Positions 1 to 7,464 of a stretch of DNA of 36,762 nt are shown piece by piece. Position 1 is the stretch's first letter. Each line of letters starts with the position of its first letter. Both the position numbers and the translations under genes were made by a program. This DNA is from Allomuricauda sp. Lineage in GTDB: Bacteria; Bacteroidota; Bacteroidia; Flavobacteriales; Flavobacteriaceae. The notes under the pieces are model-generated. The model had not been told where the DNA came from, did no database searches, and saw nothing but the letters and a program-made list of their open reading frames with translations. Where the stretch lies: positions 1 to 36,762 of the forward strand of contig JASBTS010000060.1 in NCBI GenBank assembly GCA_030148305.1, given 5' to 3'.

Positions 1-46
1 AACTGTTTTACAAGGGAGAACAAATCTAACATTGTATCTATTGACC
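1..46. repeat. degenerate remnant of an intergenic repeat
   Basis: No gene is visible in positions 1-82. Positions 22-33 (AAATCTAACATT), followed by a TTGAC-like end, resemble the tail of the repeat at 25747-25798. This looks like a decayed copy of the intergenic family described at 13856-14056. The similarity is short, so the call is tentative. Confidence 0.3.
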
Positions 47-82
47 TTCCTTTACTCTTAAAACTTGAATTTTTTGGTTAGT

Positions 83-766
83 ATGCGGATAGTTTTGGCT
101 GTATTTCTATGCTGTGTGATCAAGGTCAGCGCACAGACCTACGAGATTGGTGTGTTTGCCGGAGGTGCCAACATGGTGGGCGATGTGGGAAGGACCAACT
201 ACATTTTACCTTCGGGTCCGGCCTTTGGCGGCATCTTTAAATGGAACAAGGGAAAACGGTATGCTTGGAGGGGCAGTGTGCTCTATGGGCAATTTACCGC
301 AGATGATACCAAATCCAGCATGCAATCCCGTCAACAACGCGCCTATGTGGTGGATAATTCGGTTTTGGAATTCTCCGCAGGACTCGAAATCAACTTCGTG
401 GAATACAACCTTCACAAGCTCGGTCCGGCCTTTACACCCTATCTGTACACGGGTTTTACCTATTTTAGGTACGATTTTAATTATTTTGATGCCCTTCAAG
501 TGCAGGATATTAACCAAAAAGACGGTAGTTTTGCAATTCCAATGACGGTTGGGGCAAAATACCGGTTAAGTCAGTTCCTTATCCTTGGGGCCGAAATTGG
601 GGCCAGATATACTTTGACGGACAATTTGGACGCAAGTAATCCCAAAGGTTCCAATTATGAGCAGTTCAGGTTTGGGAACATATTGAGCAATGACTGGTAT
701 GTGTTCACAGGGTTTACATTGACGTATACCTTTGGACGCAAGCCCTGCCAGGATTGTTTTCAATAA
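83..766 (+). CDS. porG: PorG-like outer-membrane beta-barrel (DUF6089), type IX secretion
   Basis: The 227-residue protein starts with a signal peptide ending at about residue 18 (VSAQ) and continues as alternating beta strands rich in Gly, Tyr and Phe, as expected for a small outer-membrane barrel. Its opening (YEIGVFAGGANMVGDVG) and its position directly before uppS and bamA match the flavobacterial DUF6089/PorG family, a component of the type IX secretion machinery. ATG 83 was chosen over a TTG at 65 because it places the signal peptide at the N-terminus. The C-terminus carries a Cys-x-x-Cys pair (CQDC). The uppS start follows the stop by 3 bp, so the two genes are probably cotranscribed. 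Family assignment is by recalled sequence features and synteny; the T9SS role is inferred from family knowledge. Confidence 0.85.
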   Translation: MRIVLAVFLCCVIKVSAQTYEIGVFAGGANMVGDVGRTNYILPSGPAFGGIFKWNKGKRYAWRGSVLYGQFTADDTKSSMQSRQQRAYVVDNSVLEFSAGLEINFVEYNLHKLGPAFTPYLYTGFTYFRYDFNYFDALQVQDINQKDGSFAIPMTVGAKYRLSQFLILGAEIGARYTLTDNLDASNPKGSNYEQFRFGNILSNDWYVFTGFTLTYTFGRKPCQDCFQ

Positions 767-769
767 ATA

Positions 770-1510
770 ATGCATACGCTAGAGGACCTAAACAAGGATA
801 AGCTTCCAAGACACATGGCCATTATCATGGACGGTAATGGTAGATGGGCCAAAGAACGGGGCAAGCTTCGCGTGTTCGGCCATGAAAATGGGGCCGAGGC
901 GGTAAAGCGCACCGTGGAATCCTGTGTTAAGCTCGGGATACAATATCTTACCCTCTATGCTTTTTCCACAGAAAATTGGAACCGACCCAAAATTGAAGTG
1001 GACACTTTGATGAAGCTCCTTGTGACCGCACTGAAGAAGGAGCTCAAAAATCTTAAAAAGAACAACATAAGGTTAAAGGCCATTGGTAGGATGGAAACCC
1101 TGCCCGAAAAGGTCCATAAAGAACTTTCGGAAGTCATTTCCAAAACTGCAAATAATACGGGCATGACCGTTACCCTAGCATTGAGCTATGGCTCTCGGGA
1201 AGAGATTACATCAGCCATGAGGGAGATTGCGGTCAAAGTTAAAAATAACATAATTTCGCCCGAAAATATTGACGAACAAGTTATAAATACACATCTTTAC
1301 GCGCACTTTCTGCCTGATGTTGACCTACTTATACGCACCAGTGGCGAATGTAGGATCAGTAATTTTTTACTCTGGCAAATTGCATACGCCGAATTATATT
1401 TTATTGATGTATTTTGGCCCGATTTTAACGAGCAGCATTTGGTAGAGGCCATATTAAGTTACCAAAATAGAGAACGACGATTTGGAAAAACTAGCGAACA
1501 ACTTAACTAA
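770..1510 (+). CDS. uppS: isoprenyl transferase (undecaprenyl diphosphate synthase)
   Basis: This cis-prenyltransferase makes undecaprenyl diphosphate from farnesyl diphosphate and isopentenyl diphosphate, giving the lipid carrier for peptidoglycan and surface glycans. The signature HMAIIMDGNGRWA holds the catalytic Asp at residue 21. The later blocks FSTENWNRP and RTSGECRISNFLLWQ are the substrate-binding and C-terminal family motifs. The length of 246 residues is normal. It starts 3 bp after porG and its last 29 bp overlap the start of bamA, so the three genes form a tight operon. A Cys occupies the usual Gln position in RTSGEQR, a minor variant. Confidence 0.97.
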   Translation: MHTLEDLNKDKLPRHMAIIMDGNGRWAKERGKLRVFGHENGAEAVKRTVESCVKLGIQYLTLYAFSTENWNRPKIEVDTLMKLLVTALKKELKNLKKNNIRLKAIGRMETLPEKVHKELSEVISKTANNTGMTVTLALSYGSREEITSAMREIAVKVKNNIISPENIDEQVINTHLYAHFLPDVDLLIRTSGECRISNFLLWQIAYAELYFIDVFWPDFNEQHLVEAILSYQNRERRFGKTSEQLN

Positions 1511-4160
1511 AGGTATTGATAACCTGATACCGGTTTATCTCAGAATTTTTCTTTCCGCAGCATTTTTACTCTTGTCCGGGGCAGGATTTGCCCAAGAGAC
1601 CAACTTTGAGGATGGTAAGGAATATATTTTGGGCGGATTGACCGTCACCGGATTGCAAAGTTATAACGAGCAAACGGTAAAGACCTATACCGGTTTAAGG
1701 GTAGGGCAACCTATAAAAGTGCCCGGGGATGAGATCAGTGCCGTGATCAAAAAGTTGTGGAGCCTGGAACTCTTCAGCAATGTGGAGATGTATTACACCA
1801 AGATCGAAGGCAACCAAATTTATTTGGAACTCCATATTCTGGAACGTCCTACCTTGAACAATGTTACTGTTTATGGTATCAAAAAGCGAAAGGTAGAGGA
1901 CATCATCAACGATACCGACCTTAAAAAGGGAAAGAAGATCACCGAAAGTTTGATTGCCAACACCAAAAACTACCTTCAGAACAAGTATAAAAAGCAAGGT
2001 TACCTTAATGCCAAAGTGAGCATTGCTACGGCAGCCGATACCTCTGGCACCAATGTGCAGAACATGGTGGTCAATGTGAATAAAGGAGATAAGGTCAAAA
2101 TCAGAAAAATCACCTTTGAGGGGAATGATCAGTTGACGAGCAAAAGATTGCGTAAGGCGCTGAAGAATACCAAGAAGAAAAAACTGTTCCGTTTCTGGAA
2201 AAAATCAAAATATATTGCCGCTGATTTTGATGAAGATCTTTCCAATTTGGTGGATACCTATGCCGAAAGAGGTTATAGGGATGCCAGGGTGCTTTCGGAT
2301 ACTTTCGTTAAAGTGGATGAGCACAACATAGACCTGACCATTAAAGTGGAAGAAGGGGATAAATATTACTTTGGAAATATTGATTTTGTAGGTAACTCTG
2401 TGTATACCGATAGGCAATTGAGCCAAGTTTTGGGTATCAAAAAAGGAGATACCTATAATGGGGTTTTGTTGAAGGAACGTGTGGCGGACGACTCCAAGCC
2501 GGATGCTATTGACCTAACCAACCTATACCAGAACAACGGTTATCTGTTCTCCAGCATCAATCCGGTTGAGGTTTCTGCGGTCAACGACACCATCGATTTT
2601 GAGATCAGGATCATTGAGGGCAAGGAAACCTATTTGGACCACGTTACCGTAAAAGGAAATGACAAGACTAATGACCACGTAATTTTTAGGGAATTAAGAA
2701 CACGTCCCGGCCAAAAATATAGCAAGGAAAATATTGTAAGGACCATTAGGGAATTGGGTCAGTTGGGCTTCTTTGACGCCGAACAGATCGTGCCCAACAT
2801 TGAAAACCCTAACCCTAACGAAGGAACCGTAGATATTGAATACAGCTTGGTAGAATCTGGTTCCAGCCAGATAGAACTACAAGGTGGTTTCGGTGGTGGA
2901 GGTTTCATTGGTACTTTGGGACTTTCCTTTAGCAACTTCTCCCTAAAAAATATTTTCAATGGTGAAGCCTATAAACCAGTGCCAATGGGTGATGGGCAGA
3001 CCTTTGCCCTTCGTCTACAGGCCAGTAGAACCTTTAGGGTCTATAGTTTGAATTTCTCCGAACCATGGTTGGGTGGTAAAAAACCGGTAAGATTCAATCT
3101 CTCCCTTTCTAGGACCCAACAATTTGGTACCGGATATACGGAAAGCGGAAGGTTGGATGTGGATAAGTCTCGAGGATTTGCCATTACCGGGGTTTCTGCA
3201 GGTTTAGCGAAAAGGGTACAGTGGCCGGATGACTTCTTTACCATTTCCCATGCAGCAAGTTATCAGTTGTATGATTTCAACAACTATAACAGTGGTCTGT
3301 TCAATTTCGGTAATGGTAGCTCCAACTCTTTGAGCTATACCCTTGGTATTTCAAGGAGCTCACAAGGTCCGAGCAGGATTTTCCCAATGTCAGGCTCCAA
3401 TTTTGAACTAACGGCTAAATTCACCCCACCATATTCCTTGTTCAGTTCAAAGGACTACAAACAATTGAAAGAGGATATCGATTCTACTACTGAAAGATTG
3501 AATGAACTGCGGATTATAGATAGGAATACAGAAGAAGATTTGGAATACCAACAATTGGGCAATAATTTGGAGAGTATGGAAGAAGAGCGCTTCAAGTTGT
3601 TGGAATATTACAAGATCAAATTCAAGGGTGACTGGTATACCACTTTGGTGGACAAGTTGGTGTTACGTACCAATGCCGAGTTCGGTTTCTTGGGAGCTTA
3701 TAATCACGATATTGGTGATGTTCCTTTTGAGCGTTTTTATGTAGGAGGTGATGGACTTGGAAACTTTACATTGGACGGTAGGGACGTGATCCAGTTGCGG
3801 GGATATCAAAACCAATCATTGACGCCTTATGTGACGAATGCCATTACAGGTAGACTTCAGCAAGACGGAGGAACCATCTATAATAAGTTCTCCATGGAAC
3901 TTCGATATCCGTTGACATTAAAGCCTTCAGCTTCCATATATGCACTATCATTTTTGGAAGCAGGAAATGCCTTCAACAATTTTAATGACTATAATCCGTT
4001 TGAATTAAAAAGATCTGCCGGAGTGGGGCTACGTATTTTTATGCCGGCATTCGGACTCTTGGGAATTGATTTTGGTTATGGTTTCGATAGCGATGCCAGA
4101 CCAGGATCTACCGGACCAAGTGGATGGCAAACGCACTTCATCATCGGGCAGCAGTTTTAA
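1482..4160 (+). CDS. bamA: outer-membrane protein assembly factor BamA
   Basis: BamA inserts beta-barrel proteins into the outer membrane. The 892-residue protein has a signal peptide, several POTRA domains over roughly residues 45-440, and an Omp85 barrel ending in the classical C-terminal Phe (IIGQQF). A charged, coiled-coil-like insertion lies inside the barrel at about residues 655-710. The first in-frame ATG is codon 103, inside the POTRA region, so a non-ATG start is required. TTG at 1482 is the only start that gives a complete signal peptide, and it lies within the last 29 bp of uppS, which suggests translational coupling. It is followed after 98 bp by two ompH-like chaperone genes, a natural functional pairing. 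Confidence 0.96.
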   Translation: MEKLANNLTKGIDNLIPVYLRIFLSAAFLLLSGAGFAQETNFEDGKEYILGGLTVTGLQSYNEQTVKTYTGLRVGQPIKVPGDEISAVIKKLWSLELFSNVEMYYTKIEGNQIYLELHILERPTLNNVTVYGIKKRKVEDIINDTDLKKGKKITESLIANTKNYLQNKYKKQGYLNAKVSIATAADTSGTNVQNMVVNVNKGDKVKIRKITFEGNDQLTSKRLRKALKNTKKKKLFRFWKKSKYIAADFDEDLSNLVDTYAERGYRDARVLSDTFVKVDEHNIDLTIKVEEGDKYYFGNIDFVGNSVYTDRQLSQVLGIKKGDTYNGVLLKERVADDSKPDAIDLTNLYQNNGYLFSSINPVEVSAVNDTIDFEIRIIEGKETYLDHVTVKGNDKTNDHVIFRELRTRPGQKYSKENIVRTIRELGQLGFFDAEQIVPNIENPNPNEGTVDIEYSLVESGSSQIELQGGFGGGGFIGTLGLSFSNFSLKNIFNGEAYKPVPMGDGQTFALRLQASRTFRVYSLNFSEPWLGGKKPVRFNLSLSRTQQFGTGYTESGRLDVDKSRGFAITGVSAGLAKRVQWPDDFFTISHAASYQLYDFNNYNSGLFNFGNGSSNSLSYTLGISRSSQGPSRIFPMSGSNFELTAKFTPPYSLFSSKDYKQLKEDIDSTTERLNELRIIDRNTEEDLEYQQLGNNLESMEEERFKLLEYYKIKFKGDWYTTLVDKLVLRTNAEFGFLGAYNHDIGDVPFERFYVGGDGLGNFTLDGRDVIQLRGYQNQSLTPYVTNAITGRLQQDGGTIYNKFSMELRYPLTLKPSASIYALSFLEAGNAFNNFNDYNPFELKRSAGVGLRIFMPAFGLLGIDFGYGFDSDARPGSTGPSGWQTHFIIGQQF

Positions 4161-4181
4161 TCAAAGGAAAATAGTGTCTTG

Positions 4182-4214
4182 ATCATTTATAAATGATTCA
4201 TTTTAAATAAATGA
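4182..4214. promoter_or_regulatory. stacked inverted repeats (possible activator site) upstream of ompH
   Basis: ATCATTTATAAATGAT (4182-4197) is a perfect 16-bp palindrome. It is followed directly by a second dyad, TCATTTT at 4198-4204 and TAAATGA at 4208-4214. There are therefore four TCATTTA-type half sites within 33 bp, immediately upstream of a sigma-54-like promoter. This could be an enhancer-binding or repressor site. The region is too AT-rich, and lacks the T tract, to be a convincing terminator. Confidence 0.5.
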
Positions 4215-4220
4215 TTTATT

Positions 4221-4237
4221 TTGGCACGATATTTTCT
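4221..4237 (+). promoter_or_regulatory. candidate sigma-54 (-24/-12) promoter for ompH
   Basis: TTGGCACGATATTTTCT matches the sigma-54 consensus YTGGCACGRNNNTTGCW at every defined position except the G of the -12 element, which is T here. It lies 21 bp before the ATG at 4259, predicting a leader of about 10 nt. The fit is by eye; presence of rpoN in the genome cannot be checked from this window. Confidence 0.55.
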
Positions 4238-4258
4238 ATGTAAAATGCGGAATCAAAG

Positions 4259-5098
4259 ATGAATACGAAAGTTCTTTTGTCATTAGTGGTTTTGATGTCG
4301 TCCCTTTATGGGTTTTCCCAAACTTCAAGAGGGGTGCGCATAGGATATGTGGATATGGAATATATCCTGGAGAATGTGGAGGAGTACAGGGACGCAACGG
4401 AACAACTGAACATAAAGGCCCTTAAGTGGAAACAGGAGATAGAGCTCAAACAAAGTTCCATCGATCAAATGAAAAAAGATCTGATGGCCGAAAAAGTGCT
4501 CTTGACGGATGAACTCATCGCTGAACGCGAAGAGGAAATCCAGATTTTGGAAAAGGAAATGTTGGATTACCAACAGGACCGTTTCGGGCCACAAGGGGAT
4601 TTGGTATTGCAGAAACAGCTTTTGGTACAACCGATCCAAGACCAAGTTTTCAACGAGGTACAAAAAATCGGTGCCAATAAAAGATACGATTTTATTTTTG
4701 ATAAATCGGCAGATGTTGTAATGTTGTACTCCGAAAAACGGCACGATATCAGTGACTTGGTTTTAAGGGAAATAGCACGGACCAGAAAGGTAAGTGCCTC
4801 CAATAAAAAGCAAGACCAGAAAAATCGTTTGGAGCAGTTCAAGGCCGATGAGGAAGAAGCCGATGAGGAGATAAGCGAAGCGCTTTTGGACAGACAGGCC
4901 CGGACCGATTCCATTCAGCAGGCCAACGCCAAGGCGGCAGAGGACAAAAGGACGGAACAGTTGAAGCTGAGGGAGGAACGTAAAAAGGCCTACGAGGCAA
5001 GAAGACAAAAATTATTGGAAGAACGCGAGGCAAAACGCCAAGCCAAAATAGAAGACCGGAGCAAACCGGAACAGGAAAAGGATTCAGTACAGAACTAA
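4259..5098 (+). CDS. OmpH/Skp-family periplasmic chaperone with long charged tail
   Basis: The 279-residue protein has a signal peptide ending near residue 21 and then an OmpH/Skp-type fold: a short beta start (RIGYVDMEYILENV), long amphipathic helices and a hydrophobic closing segment (YDFIFDKSADVVMLYS). Family members bind unfolded outer-membrane proteins in the periplasm and deliver them to the Bam complex, consistent with bamA directly upstream. From about residue 180 it carries a tail very rich in Glu, Lys and Arg, probably coiled coil, which short Skp proteins (about 160 residues) and the paralogue downstream lack. The preceding sigma-54-like element suggests it can be expressed separately from bamA. 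Confidence 0.9.
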   Translation: MNTKVLLSLVVLMSSLYGFSQTSRGVRIGYVDMEYILENVEEYRDATEQLNIKALKWKQEIELKQSSIDQMKKDLMAEKVLLTDELIAEREEEIQILEKEMLDYQQDRFGPQGDLVLQKQLLVQPIQDQVFNEVQKIGANKRYDFIFDKSADVVMLYSEKRHDISDLVLREIARTRKVSASNKKQDQKNRLEQFKADEEEADEEISEALLDRQARTDSIQQANAKAAEDKRTEQLKLREERKKAYEARRQKLLEEREAKRQAKIEDRSKPEQEKDSVQN

Positions 5099-5132
5099 AT
5101 ATTGAAACACTAAATTTAAAAATCAAAATAAG

Positions 5133-5140
5133 TAACTTTG
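5133..5140 (+). promoter_or_regulatory. -7-type promoter element abutting the second ompH gene
   Basis: TAACTTTG matches the Bacteroidota -7 consensus TAnnTTTG exactly and ends 6 bp before the ATG at 5147. No good -33 TTTG lies at the usual distance, so this is a weak promoter call. If used, the transcript would start at or beside the start codon. Confidence 0.3.
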
Positions 5141-5146
5141 AGAATC

Positions 5147-5656
5147 ATGAAAAATGTTAAAAGGATTGCGGTAGCCCTAATATTGTTTGTGGCGGCTACG
5201 GGTTTTGTAAATGCACAGAGTAAGATTGCCCATATCAACGTACAGCAACTGTTGACTGAAATGCCAGAGATGAAAGCTGCACAGGCCGAATTGAAAAAAT
5301 TGCAGGAAACCTATACAGCGGACATCCAAGGTTCTATGACAGAACTTCAAAACAAATACAACCAATACTCCAACGAGGCCACTTCCAAAACAGAGGAAGA
5401 AAACCAAAAAAGGGCCCAGGAGCTTCAAGGTTTTGAAAAAAATATAGACGATGCCAGAAATGCTGCCATGCAAGCCATGCAACAAAAGCAACAAGAATTG
5501 TTTGCTCCAATTTCTGACAAAGCCAAAGCTGCCATTGAAAAAGTAGCTGCTGCCCAAGGGTATGAGTATGTGATCGATGCCAGTCCAGGTTTGAGCTTGA
5601 TCGTTGCCAAAGGAAAAGATCTTTTGCCTGCCGTTAAGAAAGAATTGGGATTCTAA
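5147..5656 (+). CDS. OmpH/Skp-family periplasmic chaperone
   Basis: The 169-residue protein has a cleavable signal peptide (ends near FVNAQ) followed by a compact OmpH/Skp domain with the expected start (KIAHINVQQLLTEMP), a Gln- and Lys-rich helical hairpin, and the closing YEYVIDASPG region. Its length is that of a canonical Skp. It is the second of two tandem paralogues after bamA and lacks the charged tail of the first. ATG 5147 was preferred to TTG 5138 because the TTG lies inside a promoter-like element. A rho-independent terminator follows. Confidence 0.92.
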   Translation: MKNVKRIAVALILFVAATGFVNAQSKIAHINVQQLLTEMPEMKAAQAELKKLQETYTADIQGSMTELQNKYNQYSNEATSKTEEENQKRAQELQGFEKNIDDARNAAMQAMQQKQQELFAPISDKAKAAIEKVAAAQGYEYVIDASPGLSLIVAKGKDLLPAVKKELGF

Positions 5657-5682
5657 AAACTTCCCTTCTACAAAATATAGAG

Positions 5683-5714
5683 AACCGCTCTTCTTAGGAT
5701 GAAGCGGTTTTTTT
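5683..5714 (+). terminator. rho-independent terminator after the ompH pair
   Basis: AACCGCT (5683-5689) pairs with AGCGGTT (5703-5709) around a 13-nt loop, and the stem runs into a T tract at 5708-5714. Confidence 0.85.
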
Positions 5715-5743
5715 GTGCCATAAAACTTTTGTAGCTATTTTTA
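5713..5743 (+). promoter_or_regulatory. candidate murI promoter
   Basis: A TTG at 5713-5715, at the end of the terminator T tract, is followed after 20 bp by TATTTTTA (5736-5743). The latter has one mismatch to the Bacteroidota -7 box TAnnTTTG. The box ends only 3 bp before the ATG of murI, so the predicted mRNA would be leaderless. Confidence 0.4.
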
Positions 5744-5746
5744 AGT

Positions 5747-6526
5747 ATGCAAACACCCATCGGCATTTTTGATTCAGGGGTAGGGGGAACCTCCATTTGG
5801 AAAGAAGTGGTCAAAATGCTTCCCCATGAAAGCACATTATACCTTGCCGATAGTGCCAATGCCCCATATGGCGAAAAGTCCAAGGAAGAGATTCTCAATC
5901 TTAGCATCAAGAATACAGAACTCCTTTTGGAAAAAGGATCAAAGATCATTGTGGTGGCCTGCAATACGGCAACCACAAACGCCATTGATTACCTCCGGGA
6001 AAATTTTCCTGTACCCTTCATAGGGATAGAACCTGCCATAAAACCTGCGGCATTTCATACCAGGACTAAAAAAGTGGGCGTTTTGGCCACAAAAGGGACC
6101 TTGTCCAGTAGTTTGTTCCATAATACATCAAAACTCTTCGCTGAAGGCATTACCGTGTTGGAACAGGAAGGAAAAGGACTGGTAGAATTGATTGAGGCCA
6201 ACCAAGTGTATTCCCATAAAATGCAGGAGCTTTTAACCACCTTTTTACAACCTATGTTGGACCAACAAATCGATTGCCTGGTGCTGGGATGTACCCATTA
6301 TCCCTATTTGATTCCCGTGTTGAAAGAAATGTTACCAGAAAACATCACCATCATCGATTCTGGGGAAGCAGTTGCCAGACAGACCAAGACCATATTGGAA
6401 CAAAATGGGTTATTGGCACCGAAAACGAATCGCCCAAAACATATGTTGTACACCAACAAGAATGTGGATATCCTGAAAAGTTTTGTAGATGGTCCTGACT
6501 GCGAGGTTTCATACCTCGATTTTTGA
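5747..6526 (+). CDS. murI: glutamate racemase
   Basis: MurI converts L- to D-glutamate for peptidoglycan in the cytoplasm. The 259-residue protein has the family opening IGIFDSGVGG and both catalytic cysteines, in VACNTATTNA (Cys72) and LGCTHYPYL (Cys182). The length is typical. It follows the ompH genes but is separated from them by a terminator and has its own candidate promoter. It converges with folA, with 3 bp between the two stop codons. Confidence 0.97.
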   Translation: MQTPIGIFDSGVGGTSIWKEVVKMLPHESTLYLADSANAPYGEKSKEEILNLSIKNTELLLEKGSKIIVVACNTATTNAIDYLRENFPVPFIGIEPAIKPAAFHTRTKKVGVLATKGTLSSSLFHNTSKLFAEGITVLEQEGKGLVELIEANQVYSHKMQELLTTFLQPMLDQQIDCLVLGCTHYPYLIPVLKEMLPENITIIDSGEAVARQTKTILEQNGLLAPKTNRPKHMLYTNKNVDILKSFVDGPDCEVSYLDF

Positions 6527-6529
6527 GCC

Positions 6530-7021
6530 CTATTTGCGTTTATAGGTCAGATAGGTAAAACTATATGGGTGCCGATCATCCTTCGGATGAAACTCTTCAT
6601 TTATCAGCTCCCAATTCGTTTCATCAATTTCAGGGAAAAAAGCATCAGCCTCAAAAGTGGCATGAACACGGGTAAGTTCAATGTCGGTAGCCCTATCCAT
6701 GGATTGCCTGTAAATTTCACCACCACCTATAATAAAAGCGGTTTCTCCATCCTGGACCAAATCAATCGCTTTGGCAAGGGAATGTACTAGGGTACAAGGA
6801 AATTTAGGTTGATAATCCTTGTCTCGCGTTATGGCGATATGTTCCCGGTTCGGCAGAGGCTTTGGAAAGCTTTCCAACGTTTTTCGGCCCATAATGATCT
6901 TATGTCCCGTGGTAATTGTTTTGAATCGTTTAAAATCGTCAGGAAGGTGCCATACGAGATCGTTGTCCTTGCCCAGGGCGTTGTTCTCCGCGGCGGCGGC
7001 AATAACGATCAATCGCTTCAT
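6530..7021 (-). CDS. folA: dihydrofolate reductase
   Basis: DHFR reduces dihydrofolate to tetrahydrofolate with NADPH, regenerating the cofactor used by thymidylate synthase (thyA lies about 6 kb away in this window). The 163-residue protein has the family features: IAAAAENNALGKDNDLVWHLPDD near the N-terminus, with an acidic residue after WHLP, then GHKIIMGRKTLESF, and the NADPH-binding FIIGGGEIY. Its ATG overlaps the stop codon of the upstream 2TM gene as ATGA, so the two are an operon. Confidence 0.97.
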   Translation of the reverse strand: MKRLIVIAAAAENNALGKDNDLVWHLPDDFKRFKTITTGHKIIMGRKTLESFPKPLPNREHIAITRDKDYQPKFPCTLVHSLAKAIDLVQDGETAFIIGGGEIYRQSMDRATDIELTRVHATFEADAFFPEIDETNWELINEEFHPKDDRHPYSFTYLTYKRK

Positions 7022-7410
7022 TGATCTTTTTTTTTATTGATGTTGGAAAGGGGAAACTCCGTTTCGATTTCTTTTTGGATCTCTGCAATGCGTTTCTTTT
7101 GCAAGGCCACCAATTTTTCGCGTTGGCGGCGTTCCCAGTCCTGTCCCATGAACTTGTGGGTCACAAAAACGTTAAAGGCGTGGATCACGAACAAAAAGGC
7201 CCAAAAGGTGATGGCCCAAACAAACCAATTGTAAGATTCGCCATATTTTAGGATCTTGTTGATCAGGACCAAAAAAACACTTCCGATCAAAAAAACCACG
7301 AAGTGGGAGAACAACCGTTTCTTTTGTTTGATGCGTTTATGGGCATTCTCCAAAAGCTCGTGCTGCTCAAGGTCCAATTCAGGTGCTTTCTTTTTACCAA
7401 ATGACAACAT
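7018..7410 (-). CDS. 2TM domain membrane protein
   Basis: The 130-residue protein has a charged N-terminus (LSFGKKK), two hydrophobic segments (about residues 33-52 and 61-83) separated by a short polar loop, and a basic amphipathic C-terminal helix. This matches the small 2TM-domain family common in flavobacteria, whose function is unknown. ATG at 7410 was chosen because the longer form from 7470 would run into the divergent aminotransferase start and adds no recognisable sequence. It is translationally coupled to folA by a 4-bp overlap. Confidence 0.8.
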   Translation of the reverse strand: MLSFGKKKAPELDLEQHELLENAHKRIKQKKRLFSHFVVFLIGSVFLVLINKILKYGESYNWFVWAITFWAFLFVIHAFNVFVTHKFMGQDWERRQREKLVALQKKRIAEIQKEIETEFPLSNINKKKDQ

Positions 7411-7464
7411 GGAATGGCTATCTTTAGCAACAAATATAATTGAATTGTATCCAAATACCCGGTA

